DNA of 64,000 nt from Candidatus Gastranaerophilales bacterium. Its GTDB lineage: Bacteria; Cyanobacteriota; Vampirovibrionia; Gastranaerophilales; Gastranaerophilaceae. Each line of letters opens with the position of its first letter. Position 1 is the stretch's first letter. Below, one piece after another: positions 1 through 8,539 of this stretch. Under the pieces are notes generated by a model. The model did no database searches. It saw nothing but the letters and a program-made list of their open reading frames with translations, and had not been told where the DNA came from. A program made the translations under genes and the position numbers. Location of the stretch: positions 39,960-103,959 of the forward strand of contig CAAHDT010000034.1 of the NCBI GenBank assembly GCA_900770525.1. Direction: 5' to 3'.

Positions 1-2
1 CA

Positions 3-761
3 GGCATGTTTGACCTTATTTTCAAGGCAAAAGACTTGAATGCAATGCTTGATACATTGTATTTTGAGAGAATTGTTATCCGCAATGACTATAACCGTAT
101 GGTAGCTTTGAAAGTTAGAGCTGCAAAACTTGCTAAGATGAAAACAGATATTGAAGCTCAAAAACGTTCAATTGCACAGTCAATGGAACAAATAAAATAT
201 CAGAAACAGTCTATTCAACAAGCTATAGCACAAAACCATAGTATGATAAATCGTTTAAAAACCGATAGGGCTGCATATGAACGTTCTGAACGTGATTTGG
301 CAAGACAATCTGCAAGTTTACAGGCTATGTTAAGCAGTTATAGTCATTCTACGGTAAGAGTTTCATCAACAGGCTTTATGAAACCTATTGGTGGTAGAAT
401 AACTTCTCCATTTGGCTGGAGGACTCACCCGATATTTAAGAGCAGAACTTTCCACTCCGGTGTTGATATCGGAGGTCCAAATTATGGAAATATTCATGCC
501 TCTAATTCAGGGAGAGTTATTTATACCGGATGGTATGGTGGTTATGGTAAGGTTGTTATTATTGACCACGGCGTTATTAATAATCGTCCGACAACAACAT
601 TGTATGCGCATATGTCATCAATTAGCGTAAGTAATGGGCAGAATGTAAGCAAAGGACAAGTCATCGGGCATGAAGGTACTACCGGATATAGCACGGGGCC
701 TCACTGTCACTTTGAAGTTCGTATAAACGGAAAACCAAATAATCCGTTGAATTATATCTAA
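3..761 (+). CDS. M23 (LytM/EnvC-like) murein hydrolase, 5' end cut by the window
   Basis: The reading frame is open at the window edge, so the true start lies upstream and the first in-frame ATG (position 6) is probably internal. The visible N-terminal part (about residues 1-110) is a charged, Gln-rich coiled coil. The C-terminal part (about 120-251) is a peptidase M23 domain with the zinc ligands in place: HSGVD (H150, D154 counted from position 6), YAHM (H202) and HCH (H233, H235). With metal ligands intact it is likely an active DD-endopeptidase that cuts peptidoglycan cross-links, or an amidase activator. It lies just ahead of the LptD-like gene on the same strand (14 bp apart), which points to an envelope-biogenesis operon. 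Confidence 0.85.
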   Translation, partial: GMFDLIFKAKDLNAMLDTLYFERIVIRNDYNRMVALKVRAAKLAKMKTDIEAQKRSIAQSMEQIKYQKQSIQQAIAQNHSMINRLKTDRAAYERSERDLARQSASLQAMLSSYSHSTVRVSSTGFMKPIGGRITSPFGWRTHPIFKSRTFHSGVDIGGPNYGNIHASNSGRVIYTGWYGGYGKVVIIDHGVINNRPTTTLYAHMSSISVSNGQNVSKGQVIGHEGTTGYSTGPHCHFEVRINGKPNNPLNYI

Positions 762-775
762 TTAAGGGAGTAATC

Positions 776-3142
776 TTGAAAAAGTTAGCTTTTATATCAT
801 TATTATCAATCATTATGCTAAGCTCGGGGGCTTTCGCTGCTGTTGTGCGTAGTGGTGATTTCTATGAAGGCAATGAACTTGAAGAACAGCAGGCGCAATT
901 TTTTGAAGATGCTACTATTAGAAATCAAACATCTGGAAATTCTGACGTATTTCATACAAATGAAGACTTAACCGGTTCAATCCCTCAGTTTAGCGGAGGT
1001 GATGTCAGAAGTGCCAAAGGAATGCCGCTTTTCAAAAAGTATCGTATTAAAATGACAAATTACTTCCGTACAAAAGCTTATAATGAAGCGCAAGAAGCCT
1101 TGAAAAGAGAGCAAAAATGGCAACAGGAAGATGCTGACAAAGAAGAGGTAATTAAGCAGAAAGAGCTTGAAGATAATAATTTTGATTATCTTGACGAAGA
1201 TTTATTAGAAAGAAATATTAACAAAGTATACAAAGATAAATCCGGTAACGAAATAAAAACTTCTAAGTTTGAAAAGTTTAAAAATGTATTTAAGCGTAAC
1301 AAATCTAAAATAACTGAAACCGACACAAAAGATTCTGATAATGCGAAGGTTGACTCTGCTGAACCTTCTGAAAATCAATTAGAGTTGTCTGGGGGAGTAA
1401 AAGAAGTTGTTGCAGAAAAAGATATTATTTTAGACTGCGACAAAATGGATTATAGCGATGATACTGCAGATTTAATTGCAACCGGACATCCTGTATTGTC
1501 ATTCCCTCCTCAAGGGGTAACGATTAAAGCGGATAAACTTGTTTATAATACTGCAAGTAATATTATAAAAGCTTACGATAATGTAGAAATAATTAAAGAC
1601 GGCTCTTCTATTTATGGTGATTATATTCAGATTAACATGAATGACGAAACTTCTATCGTTAAAAATATGAAAGCTGATAAGATGAATATGATTATCAATG
1701 CAAAAAATGTTACGGCATCAGAAGACACCATTGTACTTGAAGATGGAACAATGACAGGGGATAAGCATTATGTCCTATATCTTCGCTCACGTATGATTGG
1801 TCCCCGTCTTGAAAATATGCTCATAGACGAAAATGATCGTTCAACGATAACAGGAGATGACGGCTTAAAAGTTAAAATCAAGGCCGATGAAATATATGTA
1901 ACAGCGAAAAAAGACCATGATGTCGTAACGGTTAAAAATGCTGACATATATTTGCATGACAATCATCTAACACGTTTCAGCTCGTTTACCGCTCACACAA
2001 ACAAAAACCACGAATATTTTGAGGCGAATTATCCTGAATTAGGTTCAAAACCACGATTAGGAATGTTCGTAGGACCTGGGTTTGTATTTGACTCACCGTA
2101 TGGTGGTGGAACATTTAAGGTTATTCCGTTTTTAAATTATAAGAGCGGGTTTGGAGCCGGTGCTGCTTTAAAATATAGAAGCGGTACAAACTTTACGGAA
2201 GCCTATTATGGTTCTGCGGCAGATATTTTTATGTTAAAAGGTCGTCAATTTTTGGATGATCGTTTGTATTTGCAATACGGTGTAAATTCATATATTGAAG
2301 ACTGGTTTATCGGCAGTGGGATGTCTAAATACCAACTTGAAGCAGTGTATAGAGATTCTACCACTATTCCTAACACTCTTGCAAAAGGGCTTTCAGCAAG
2401 ATATAGACAAAGAATTACAGCGGGTTATATTCAGGATTCCAACTATAACAGACGAAATGAAAATATTAGTTCCGGTGGAATTGGGACAACAAGACTTAAG
2501 TATATGGCAGAATTATCTCAAAGTTTGTACAATTATGAAAATAAAGACAAACGTATACTGGCAAATTTAGCCTTGGTAATGCAAGGTAGTGCTGCATTAT
2601 ATGGAACAGGCGATACTCAGTTTATTGGAAGAATCGGACCAATGTTACATACCCAATATAAGTATTGGATGCAGGATTTAGGGTACTTTTTGTCTACTTT
2701 TGATGACAGGACTCCTATTCCGAGATTTGATACATACCGTTACGGTAGGTCAAATGTTTATGCGAGAGAATCGTTGCGCGTAAACAAATATTTGACTGTA
2801 TCTTGGGTAACATCTGCAAATTTATCTGACGATGCTCCAAACAATAAAGTTTTTCAAGAAAATGGGTTTTATTTTTCTTTAGGCCCGGATGACGTAAAAG
2901 TTACTTTGGGGTATGATTTTATCCGTGAGCAAACTATTTTCTTGTTTACGACTTCTCTTGATATGAAGGGCACAAGTGTCGATTACAAAAAGATGGTAAT
3001 CAAAAATCCTGAAAAACTTGCAAGAGATGATTCAGAAAAAGTTGAATTGGTAAACTTTGACCAGAAAACGCCTCCAAAAGTTAAGAGAACTCATGCTGAG
3101 GTTATAGAAATTCAAGATCCAGATAGAGAACAAATACAATGA
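776..3142 (+). CDS. LptD/OstA-like LPS-assembly outer-membrane protein
   Basis: A 788-residue protein with a TTG start preceded by an AAGGGAG-type ribosome site. Residues 1-22 form a signal peptide (KK, hydrophobic core, AFA-AV cleavage). A charged, low-complexity linker follows (about 80-210). Then comes an OstA/LptA-like beta-jellyroll region (about 215-370) with phrases such as ILDCDKMDY and IKADKLVYN, where repeated 'D...Y....' strands are typical. The C-terminal 370 residues are rich in alternating aromatic and small residues, as in an outer-membrane beta-barrel. By family it would insert lipopolysaccharide into the outer leaflet. The same operon carries lpxI and lpxB, which supports this. 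Assignment to LptD rather than another OstA-domain porin is inference. Confidence 0.75.
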   Translation: MKKLAFISLLSIIMLSSGAFAAVVRSGDFYEGNELEEQQAQFFEDATIRNQTSGNSDVFHTNEDLTGSIPQFSGGDVRSAKGMPLFKKYRIKMTNYFRTKAYNEAQEALKREQKWQQEDADKEEVIKQKELEDNNFDYLDEDLLERNINKVYKDKSGNEIKTSKFEKFKNVFKRNKSKITETDTKDSDNAKVDSAEPSENQLELSGGVKEVVAEKDIILDCDKMDYSDDTADLIATGHPVLSFPPQGVTIKADKLVYNTASNIIKAYDNVEIIKDGSSIYGDYIQINMNDETSIVKNMKADKMNMIINAKNVTASEDTIVLEDGTMTGDKHYVLYLRSRMIGPRLENMLIDENDRSTITGDDGLKVKIKADEIYVTAKKDHDVVTVKNADIYLHDNHLTRFSSFTAHTNKNHEYFEANYPELGSKPRLGMFVGPGFVFDSPYGGGTFKVIPFLNYKSGFGAGAALKYRSGTNFTEAYYGSAADIFMLKGRQFLDDRLYLQYGVNSYIEDWFIGSGMSKYQLEAVYRDSTTIPNTLAKGLSARYRQRITAGYIQDSNYNRRNENISSGGIGTTRLKYMAELSQSLYNYENKDKRILANLALVMQGSAALYGTGDTQFIGRIGPMLHTQYKYWMQDLGYFLSTFDDRTPIPRFDTYRYGRSNVYARESLRVNKYLTVSWVTSANLSDDAPNNKVFQENGFYFSLGPDDVKVTLGYDFIREQTIFLFTTSLDMKGTSVDYKKMVIKNPEKLARDDSEKVELVNFDQKTPPKVKRTHAEVIEIQDPDREQIQ

Positions 3143-3768
3143 AGACAATAGATGAACTAAAACAAGAAATAATAAGATATGGCAAGTTAGCAGAAGAGAA
3201 AAATCTTACTCCAGGAATTTCCGGTAATATGTCTGCAAGATTTGGTGATAAAATTTTGATAACATCATCAGGTTCTGCAAACGGATATTTGAGTGAAGAT
3301 GATTTTGCAGTGATTGACTTTGAAGGAAATGTAGTAGAAGGTACTAAAAAGCCATCCAGCGAAAAATTAGTTCATACTGCTTTTTACAAAATGCGTGAAG
3401 ACGTTAATTATATTCTGCATATGCATAGCCCATTTTTGAGCTCGTTTGCTTCAGCAGGGTTGGCATTAGACGAACCGATTATGGCTGAAAATGTTTTTTA
3501 TTTCGGGCAGATTCCGCTTGCTGAATACGGTTTGCCTTCATCTGTAGATTTGGCTGAAAAAACATCAAAATATTTTAATGAATATAATGCTGTTTTGATG
3601 GCAAATCATGGTTTTATTGTTGGCGATAAAACTATTGAAGATGCGTTTTATAAGTTGGTTTTAGCTGAATCTTATGCTCAAGTTGTATTGAATACAAGAT
3701 TGCTTGATGGTGCAAAATTGCTCACTGACGAGCAAGTAAAAGAGATTTATCAATTAAGAACAAAATAG
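3139..3768 (+). CDS. Class II aldolase/adducin-family protein
   Basis: A 209-residue protein, normal length for FucA/AraD/MtnB-type enzymes. It overlaps the preceding gene by ATGA, so translation is probably coupled. The N-terminal part contains GISGNMSAR, the family's phosphate-binding 'GNxS' region. The zinc-binding histidines appear as HMH (about residue 94) and MANHG (about 153), with PSSE in the position of the catalytic acid region. The family cleaves or dehydrates phosphorylated sugars (fuculose-phosphate aldolase, methylthioribulose-1-phosphate dehydratase). Substrate cannot be told from sequence. Its place between an LptD-like gene and lpxI suggests a role in supplying or modifying a surface sugar, which is inference. 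Confidence 0.8.
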   Translation: MKTIDELKQEIIRYGKLAEEKNLTPGISGNMSARFGDKILITSSGSANGYLSEDDFAVIDFEGNVVEGTKKPSSEKLVHTAFYKMREDVNYILHMHSPFLSSFASAGLALDEPIMAENVFYFGQIPLAEYGLPSSVDLAEKTSKYFNEYNAVLMANHGFIVGDKTIEDAFYKLVLAESYAQVVLNTRLLDGAKLLTDEQVKEIYQLRTK

Positions 3769-3785
3769 AAAAGAGGATTATAAAA

Positions 3786-4601
3786 GTGTCATTAGAATTG
3801 GAACATAAACAAGGATTGATTGCAGGTGATGGAACATTACCCGTAAAAATGGCTCAATATGCTAAAGAAAATGGATTTGATGTAGTATGTATTTCTTTTT
3901 CAAAAGACAATTTGTCACAGTTGAAAAAGTATTGTTCAAAAGTTTATTCTTGTCACCCGGGAGAAATCAACAGAATAGAACAAATTCTAAAAGACGAAGA
4001 GATAAAACAGGCAACTTTCCTTGGAAAAGTTAATAAAAGTGTTCTCTTAAAGCTGTATAAATTTGATTCAAGAGCTATTGAAATTTTAAAATCAGTAAAA
4101 CGCTTAAATGACGATGAAGTTATGCTACTTATTGTGAGAGAATTTGAAAAACTTGGTATTTGTGTTTTAGATCAGACTATTTTCATTAAAAATTTAATGA
4201 TTCCTGCAGGTGTTCTTGGTAAACATAAACCGACAGAAGCTCAAATGGAAGACGTAAATTACGGATTTTGGCTTGCTAAAGAGATGGGCAAAGTTGACGT
4301 TGGGCAATCTGTTGTTATTAAAGACAAAATGGCGATGGCGGTTGAGGCTATTGAAGGTACTGATGTTTGTATTAAGCGTGGTGCAAAACTTGCTAAGAAA
4401 GGTGCTTGTGTTATTAAAGTTGCAAAACCTAAACAGGACAAACGTTTTGATATTCCGGCAGTTGGCTTGAGAACTTTAAAAACAATGAAAAGACATAGAG
4501 CAAGTCTTTTAGCGGTAGAAGCAAACGAAACAATTATTGTTGATCAGGAAGAAGTAATAAAATATGCTGATGCACACAATATTGTTCTTATGGCAGTGTA
4601 G
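3786..4601 (+). CDS. lpxI: UDP-2,3-diacylglucosamine pyrophosphatase LpxI (DUF1009)
   Basis: A 271-residue protein, the usual LpxI length. The GTG start has an AAGAGGA ribosome site just upstream. The N-terminus shows the family glycine pattern GLIAGDGTLP. The body carries the characteristic DUF1009 segments FLGKVNK, the ILDQT-like VLDQT, and IKRGAKLAKKGACVIKVAKP. LpxI hydrolyses UDP-2,3-diacylglucosamine to lipid X and UMP at the cytoplasmic membrane, replacing LpxH in many bacteria. It ends 3 bp before lpxB, the enzyme that uses its product, which makes the assignment firm. Confidence 0.92.
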   Translation: MSLELEHKQGLIAGDGTLPVKMAQYAKENGFDVVCISFSKDNLSQLKKYCSKVYSCHPGEINRIEQILKDEEIKQATFLGKVNKSVLLKLYKFDSRAIEILKSVKRLNDDEVMLLIVREFEKLGICVLDQTIFIKNLMIPAGVLGKHKPTEAQMEDVNYGFWLAKEMGKVDVGQSVVIKDKMAMAVEAIEGTDVCIKRGAKLAKKGACVIKVAKPKQDKRFDIPAVGLRTLKTMKRHRASLLAVEANETIIVDQEEVIKYADAHNIVLMAV

Positions 4602-4604
4602 ATT

Positions 4605-5729
4605 ATGAAAAAAATATTTATAATTACAGGTGATTATTCTGGAGATATTCATGCCGGTTGCGTTGTGGAGGCGCTAAAAAGTTTGTCTTCCGATATTCAA
4701 ATAGAAGGTGTTGGCGGTGAAAATTTAAAAAATGCCGGTGTTAAACTTTTATGTGACCAAAGTAAAATGGGGGTAGTAGGATTATCTCCAAAGATTATTT
4801 TTGACCATATTTTGTTAGGTAAAAAAATTGTTGATTACCTTACAAAAGAGTATAAACCGGATTTAGTTTTGCTAATTGATTATGGCGGATTTAATTTGAA
4901 AATTTCTAAAGTTCTAAAGCGTGCTGGGATAAGAATTTTTTATTATATTCCACCTCAAGTTTGGGCAAGTAGAAAATGGCGCATAAATGCTATAAAGAAA
5001 AATATAGATGAAGTGCTTTGTATATTTCCTTTTGAAAAAGGATTATACGAAAGTCATGGGATAAAAACTCATTATTGTGGACACCCGTTAGTATCCCAGC
5101 TTCCGGCTCCTGCTGACAAAAGTGAGTTTTTCAAGAAACATGGGCTTGATACTAATAGAAAACTTGTTTCAATATTCCCTGGGTCAAGAGATTTTGAATT
5201 AAAAAATCTTGCAAAAGTTTTTGTTAAATCGGCAAAAGATTTGCAGAGAAAACATCCGGAACTTCAGTTTTGTATATCTCATGCACCGAATTTGTCTGAT
5301 GAAGTTTATGATAAATATTTTAAAGATACAGATTTTAAAATCATCAAGGGTGAAAATCAGGCATTGTTAAGTGTTTCGGACGCTCTTATTTTAGCCTCCG
5401 GTACAGTGGCATTAGAAGCAACTCTATATCAAACCCCTATGATTATTGCATATAAAGGACCAATATTATTTTATCTTATATATTTGCTTGTAAGATGTAT
5501 AAATATGGTATGCCTTCCCAATATTATAAGTGGTAAATTTATTGTTCCTGAAATTTTAGAACAGAATGTGACGGTACACAAGATTTCTTATAATATTGAA
5601 AAGCTTTTGTATGACAAAAAGGCAAGAGAGGAGCAAATCGAAGGGCTTACAGGTGTGAAAGATTTGTTGTCAGATAAAATTTCTTCTCAAGAGGCTGCCA
5701 AAGAAATTGTAACCGCTCTTGGATTATAA
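4605..5729 (+). CDS. lpxB: Lipid-A-disaccharide synthase LpxB
   Basis: A 374-residue GT19-family glycosyltransferase. The N-terminal motif is GDYSGDIHAG (family GExSGDxxGA). YYIPPQVWASR and CIFPFEKGLYESHG follow in the acceptor domain, with CGHP and IFPGSR at the start of the UDP-sugar-binding half, then ASGTVALEA. It condenses lipid X with UDP-2,3-diacylglucosamine to give lipid A disaccharide. It is placed directly behind lpxI in a tight operon. It ends only 2 bp before the end of a convergent minus-strand gene, with no obvious terminator between them. Confidence 0.95.
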   Translation: MKKIFIITGDYSGDIHAGCVVEALKSLSSDIQIEGVGGENLKNAGVKLLCDQSKMGVVGLSPKIIFDHILLGKKIVDYLTKEYKPDLVLLIDYGGFNLKISKVLKRAGIRIFYYIPPQVWASRKWRINAIKKNIDEVLCIFPFEKGLYESHGIKTHYCGHPLVSQLPAPADKSEFFKKHGLDTNRKLVSIFPGSRDFELKNLAKVFVKSAKDLQRKHPELQFCISHAPNLSDEVYDKYFKDTDFKIIKGENQALLSVSDALILASGTVALEATLYQTPMIIAYKGPILFYLIYLLVRCINMVCLPNIISGKFIVPEILEQNVTVHKISYNIEKLLYDKKAREEQIEGLTGVKDLLSDKISSQEAAKEIVTALGL

Positions 5730-5731
5730 GG

Positions 5732-6931
5732 CTATAAAACTCCTTTCATCATTTCTGCTAAGGCAATTTTTGCTGCTCGAATAGGAGCGGAGAAAGATGT
5801 TCCTTGTATTGTTGCAAGAGTTGTTCCAACTGGTTTATCGGCTAATAACATAGGGGAGTCAGTACCGTGTAAACCTGAAATATTAATACCATTTTCAGTT
5901 TGTGTTATTGGAAATTTATAATTTTCATAATGTTGGGTGAATATACTGTTTCTGGAAGAAGAATCCGTGTGAATTTTACCACTACGATTTAAGCCCCCAA
6001 CACCTTCTGTTCCTTTATAACAGAGCATTATGTTGAGTGAATCGTAGCCGTCATTGCCTGAGCTAAATAGTATTCTGTTTCCTGAGGAAAATTGTTTTAT
6101 TATTTGTGTAATTTTTTCATGAATATTAGGGCTATCTTGTTTAATTTTTTCTCTTATTGCTTTTCGTAGTTCTATACCATTTAAGTGCTGTCCAAAAATA
6201 TCAACATCCACTCCAAAAGAGCAACATATAATAGATTTTTGTTTATTTGTTTTTTGTTTTAGTTCTTCTAAAAATTTTACAAAGTCGTCTTTTGAATAAG
6301 GTGGAAACATTAATGTTTCATATTGGGCAAAAGGATTATACCTTTTAGCTAGATTATTTGTGACGTCATTATGTTTTAGATTTTTATAAACTTTTTCATT
6401 TTGTGCTGTGTCACATAAGATTATTTTTCTCGAAGTGAGTTGAGTATTTTTTATAAAAGTGCCATTTTCATCTAAAATTCTGATTTTTATTTGTCCGTCA
6501 TTAGTTCTACCTTCTTCAAGAAGGTGATATCCTTTGTTATCGATAGGGTTTATCCAAAATGTTCGATTATACGAGTCTTTAATTTCCGTTGATTGCAATC
6601 TTTTTAAATCTTCCGGTGTGATTTTATCACTTTGTAGTACCTTTTTAGAGCGAACTATATAATCATTATTTTGAGCAAGTTTGTTTAGTTTTCTTGCCTG
6701 TAGCATTTCAACGGATATAAATCTGGGCAAGTTGAATGTTTGGTTTGAATATGGATATGTTGCACTTAAGTTTACACCATGAAATTCCGGAGTTTTAGTT
6801 TCTAAAATACTTCGGCAACGACTAACTTTCGTATAATTACTGATGAGTTGTCTGGTTGTTATGTTTAGTGCAAAAATTCCCATGCTCATATAAAGCATGG
6901 GAAAAAATTTTTTTGTTATGTTTTTATACAT
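5732..6931 (-). CDS. Subtilase (S8)-like protein with divergent catalytic region
   Basis: A 399-residue protein of unknown role. The N-terminus has a short hydrophobic segment (about 11-24) that could be a membrane anchor or poor signal peptide. The C-terminal half resembles a subtilisin domain: CSFG (about 237), the oxyanion-hole motif SSGNDG (N293), and a very clear serine motif GTSFSAP (S379). Candidates for the other triad members are D174 in ILCDTAQ and H187 in LKHND, but both motifs are degenerate and closer together than usual. It overlaps the upstream minus-strand gene by 8 bp, so the two are co-transcribed. It may be an active divergent protease or a pseudo-enzyme. Confidence 0.6.
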   Translation of the reverse strand: MYKNITKKFFPMLYMSMGIFALNITTRQLISNYTKVSRCRSILETKTPEFHGVNLSATYPYSNQTFNLPRFISVEMLQARKLNKLAQNNDYIVRSKKVLQSDKITPEDLKRLQSTEIKDSYNRTFWINPIDNKGYHLLEEGRTNDGQIKIRILDENGTFIKNTQLTSRKIILCDTAQNEKVYKNLKHNDVTNNLAKRYNPFAQYETLMFPPYSKDDFVKFLEELKQKTNKQKSIICCSFGVDVDIFGQHLNGIELRKAIREKIKQDSPNIHEKITQIIKQFSSGNRILFSSGNDGYDSLNIMLCYKGTEGVGGLNRSGKIHTDSSSRNSIFTQHYENYKFPITQTENGINISGLHGTDSPMLLADKPVGTTLATIQGTSFSAPIRAAKIALAEMMKGVL

Positions 6932-7547
6932 TAATCAAATTAGGATTTTTGATTACATCAATAACTTTCATCCCTTTAAAAGAACCGATTTGTTTGATGT
7001 TATCAGGATTTTTTGAATTTTCTCTTGCAAGAATAGCACCAACCATTGCTTCTAATTGTGACATTGGCATCATATTTTGTGGCAAGTCAATGCCCCACTC
7101 GTTTGTAAGTGCTTGTTGCAAAAATTTGCAATCGGCAGGAGAACGTTCCTTGAAACAAGAGTTAAGGTGCATACTTTGACGTGTCAGATATGTTTCAAAT
7201 CTGTTTACCGGAATATTTTTTTCAATAAGAGATTTAAAAAACTCGTTACCTCTTGTAGTATATCTTTGAGTCCAATTATCCTGATTTGGAAAATGTGGAT
7301 TTGTTGAAACCAGTTGATAAGGTTTGGACAAAATTCGCCATTTTCCATTAAGCATTGTTCTATCCCAAGCTAGAGATGCGCATATTTCGGAATCTTTTAA
7401 TGACGAAAAGTTTTCAAAAAAGAATATAATATCGTTCATTTTATACAATTTGTCGACTAGTATAAAATTCCCGTCATTATCCATAACCGCCACACCGGAA
7501 TCCATGCTTGAACCTGAACTTAGTGATAATCCTATGTAAAATTTCAT
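6924..7547 (-). CDS. RNase H-fold protein, possibly DUF429-like
   Basis: A 207-residue protein with a GGAGAGA ribosome site ahead of the ATG. The N-terminus, IGLSLSSGSSMDSGVAVM, looks like the first strand-turn-strand of an RNase H/ASKHA-fold protein. A central CASLAWDR and a C-terminal SQLEAMVGAILA helix resemble the arrangement in DUF429 predicted nucleases, where acidic residues lie at the ends of such strands. I could not match it to a named family with certainty. It overlaps the following subtilase-like gene by 8 bp. The pair has no link to neighbouring housekeeping genes. Confidence 0.5.
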   Translation of the reverse strand: MKFYIGLSLSSGSSMDSGVAVMDNDGNFILVDKLYKMNDIIFFFENFSSLKDSEICASLAWDRTMLNGKWRILSKPYQLVSTNPHFPNQDNWTQRYTTRGNEFFKSLIEKNIPVNRFETYLTRQSMHLNSCFKERSPADCKFLQQALTNEWGIDLPQNMMPMSQLEAMVGAILARENSKNPDNIKQIGSFKGMKVIDVIKNPNLINV

Positions 7548-7569
7548 AATGTTCTCTCCTATGAAGGAC

Positions 7570-7597
7570 TTGTAATTTTGAAAATATGGTTTATAAT
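7570..7597 (+). promoter_or_regulatory. Sigma70-like promoter for a candidate small RNA
   Basis: TTGTAA (7570-7575) and a perfect TATAAT (7592-7597) are 16 bp apart. The promoter points rightwards, away from the minus-strand gene that starts at 7547. No plus-strand coding region follows, only a structured segment and a terminator. Confidence 0.6.
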
Positions 7598-7603
7598 ATG
7601 AAT

Positions 7604-7693
7604 GGGCGAGCAGATTGCCGTCTGCTCATTAAATGCCCGTTTAGAGTAGTTTAAGCGCTAGAATTATAAGTAAAATTATAACTAGCGCTTTTT
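7604..7693 (+). ncRNA. Candidate small structured RNA
   Basis: Transcription from the promoter at 7570-7597 should begin near 7604. The predicted RNA folds into a nested hairpin: GGGC (7604-7607) with GCCC (7635-7638), enclosing GAGCAGA (7608-7614) with TCTGCTC (7621-7627). It ends at an intrinsic terminator at 7653-7693. Length is about 90 nt. No protein starts in it, and both neighbouring genes run on the minus strand. I do not recognise the family. Confidence 0.5.
7653..7693 (+). terminator. Intrinsic terminator of the candidate small RNA
   Basis: AAGCGCTAG (7653-7661) pairs perfectly with CTAGCGCTT (7682-7690), extended by AT pairs towards the loop and followed by a run of T. Confidence 0.7.
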
Positions 7694-7786
7694 CAGTTAC
7701 TACCAACTATCTCACCCCCCTTCTAAAACCTTATTATGCGCACTAGAAGATTTTCAAGGGAGTATAGGGCATACCCGAGAATTATA

Positions 7787-8539
7787 TTATTCCATTAATT
7801 TAGTCATAATTTGTGGTCCGTCATCGGTTGCAGCTACTGTATGTTCAAAGTGAGCAGAAGGCTTTTTGTCGACAGTGCTTACAGTCCATTCGTCAGCGCC
7901 AACAGAAACTTCATCTACGCCCATATTTAACATAGGTTCAATCGCGATTACGTAACCTTGTTTAATAGGAGTTTTGTCGCCAACTCTGTAGTTGTACAAG
8001 AATGGTTCTTCGTGCATTACATGTCCTACTCCGTGTCCGCCGTACTGTCTTACGATTCCGTAACCATATTTTACGGCAACATCTTCTACGGCTCCTGAAA
8101 TGTCATCTAAGACATTCCCGGGACGCATTTTTTCTATACCTGCATATAGAGATTCTTCTGTTGCTTTCATGAGGCGTTTAATATCATCACTAACATTGCC
8201 TACTGCGTATGACCACGCGCTATCGCCTACAAGTCCGTGGAAAGTTGCACCAACATCAATACTAATAATATCCCCGTCTTTTACGATAACATCTTCTGAA
8301 GGGATACCATGTACGACTTGTTCGTTGATAGATGTACAAATACATGCCGGAAAACCGCTATACCCTAAAAACGTAGGTATAGCATGGTTTTCTTTAATAA
8401 CTTTCATTGCGATATTGTCGAGTTCCTTGGTACTAATCCCCGGTTCAACAACTTCACGCATTTTCTTATGAACCAATGCTACAATATGACCGGCATGGCG
8501 CATAAGTTTAATTTCTTCTCTTGATTTTCTATTAATCAT
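7787..8539 (-). CDS. map: Type I methionine aminopeptidase
   Basis: A 250-residue protein of normal type I length. Family motifs are present: HGIPSEDV, the metal-binding Asp pair in SIDVGA and LVGDSAWSY, GHGVGHVMHEEPF, the Glu in IAIEPML, and the last Glu ligand in HFEHTVA. It removes the initiator methionine from nascent proteins using two metal ions. It overlaps the upstream adk by 8 bp, preserving the adk-map order of the ancestral ribosomal-protein operon, although secY and infA are not adjacent here. Confidence 0.96.
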   Translation of the reverse strand: MINRKSREEIKLMRHAGHIVALVHKKMREVVEPGISTKELDNIAMKVIKENHAIPTFLGYSGFPACICTSINEQVVHGIPSEDVIVKDGDIISIDVGATFHGLVGDSAWSYAVGNVSDDIKRLMKATEESLYAGIEKMRPGNVLDDISGAVEDVAVKYGYGIVRQYGGHGVGHVMHEEPFLYNYRVGDKTPIKQGYVIAIEPMLNMGVDEVSVGADEWTVSTVDKKPSAHFEHTVAATDDGPQIMTKLME

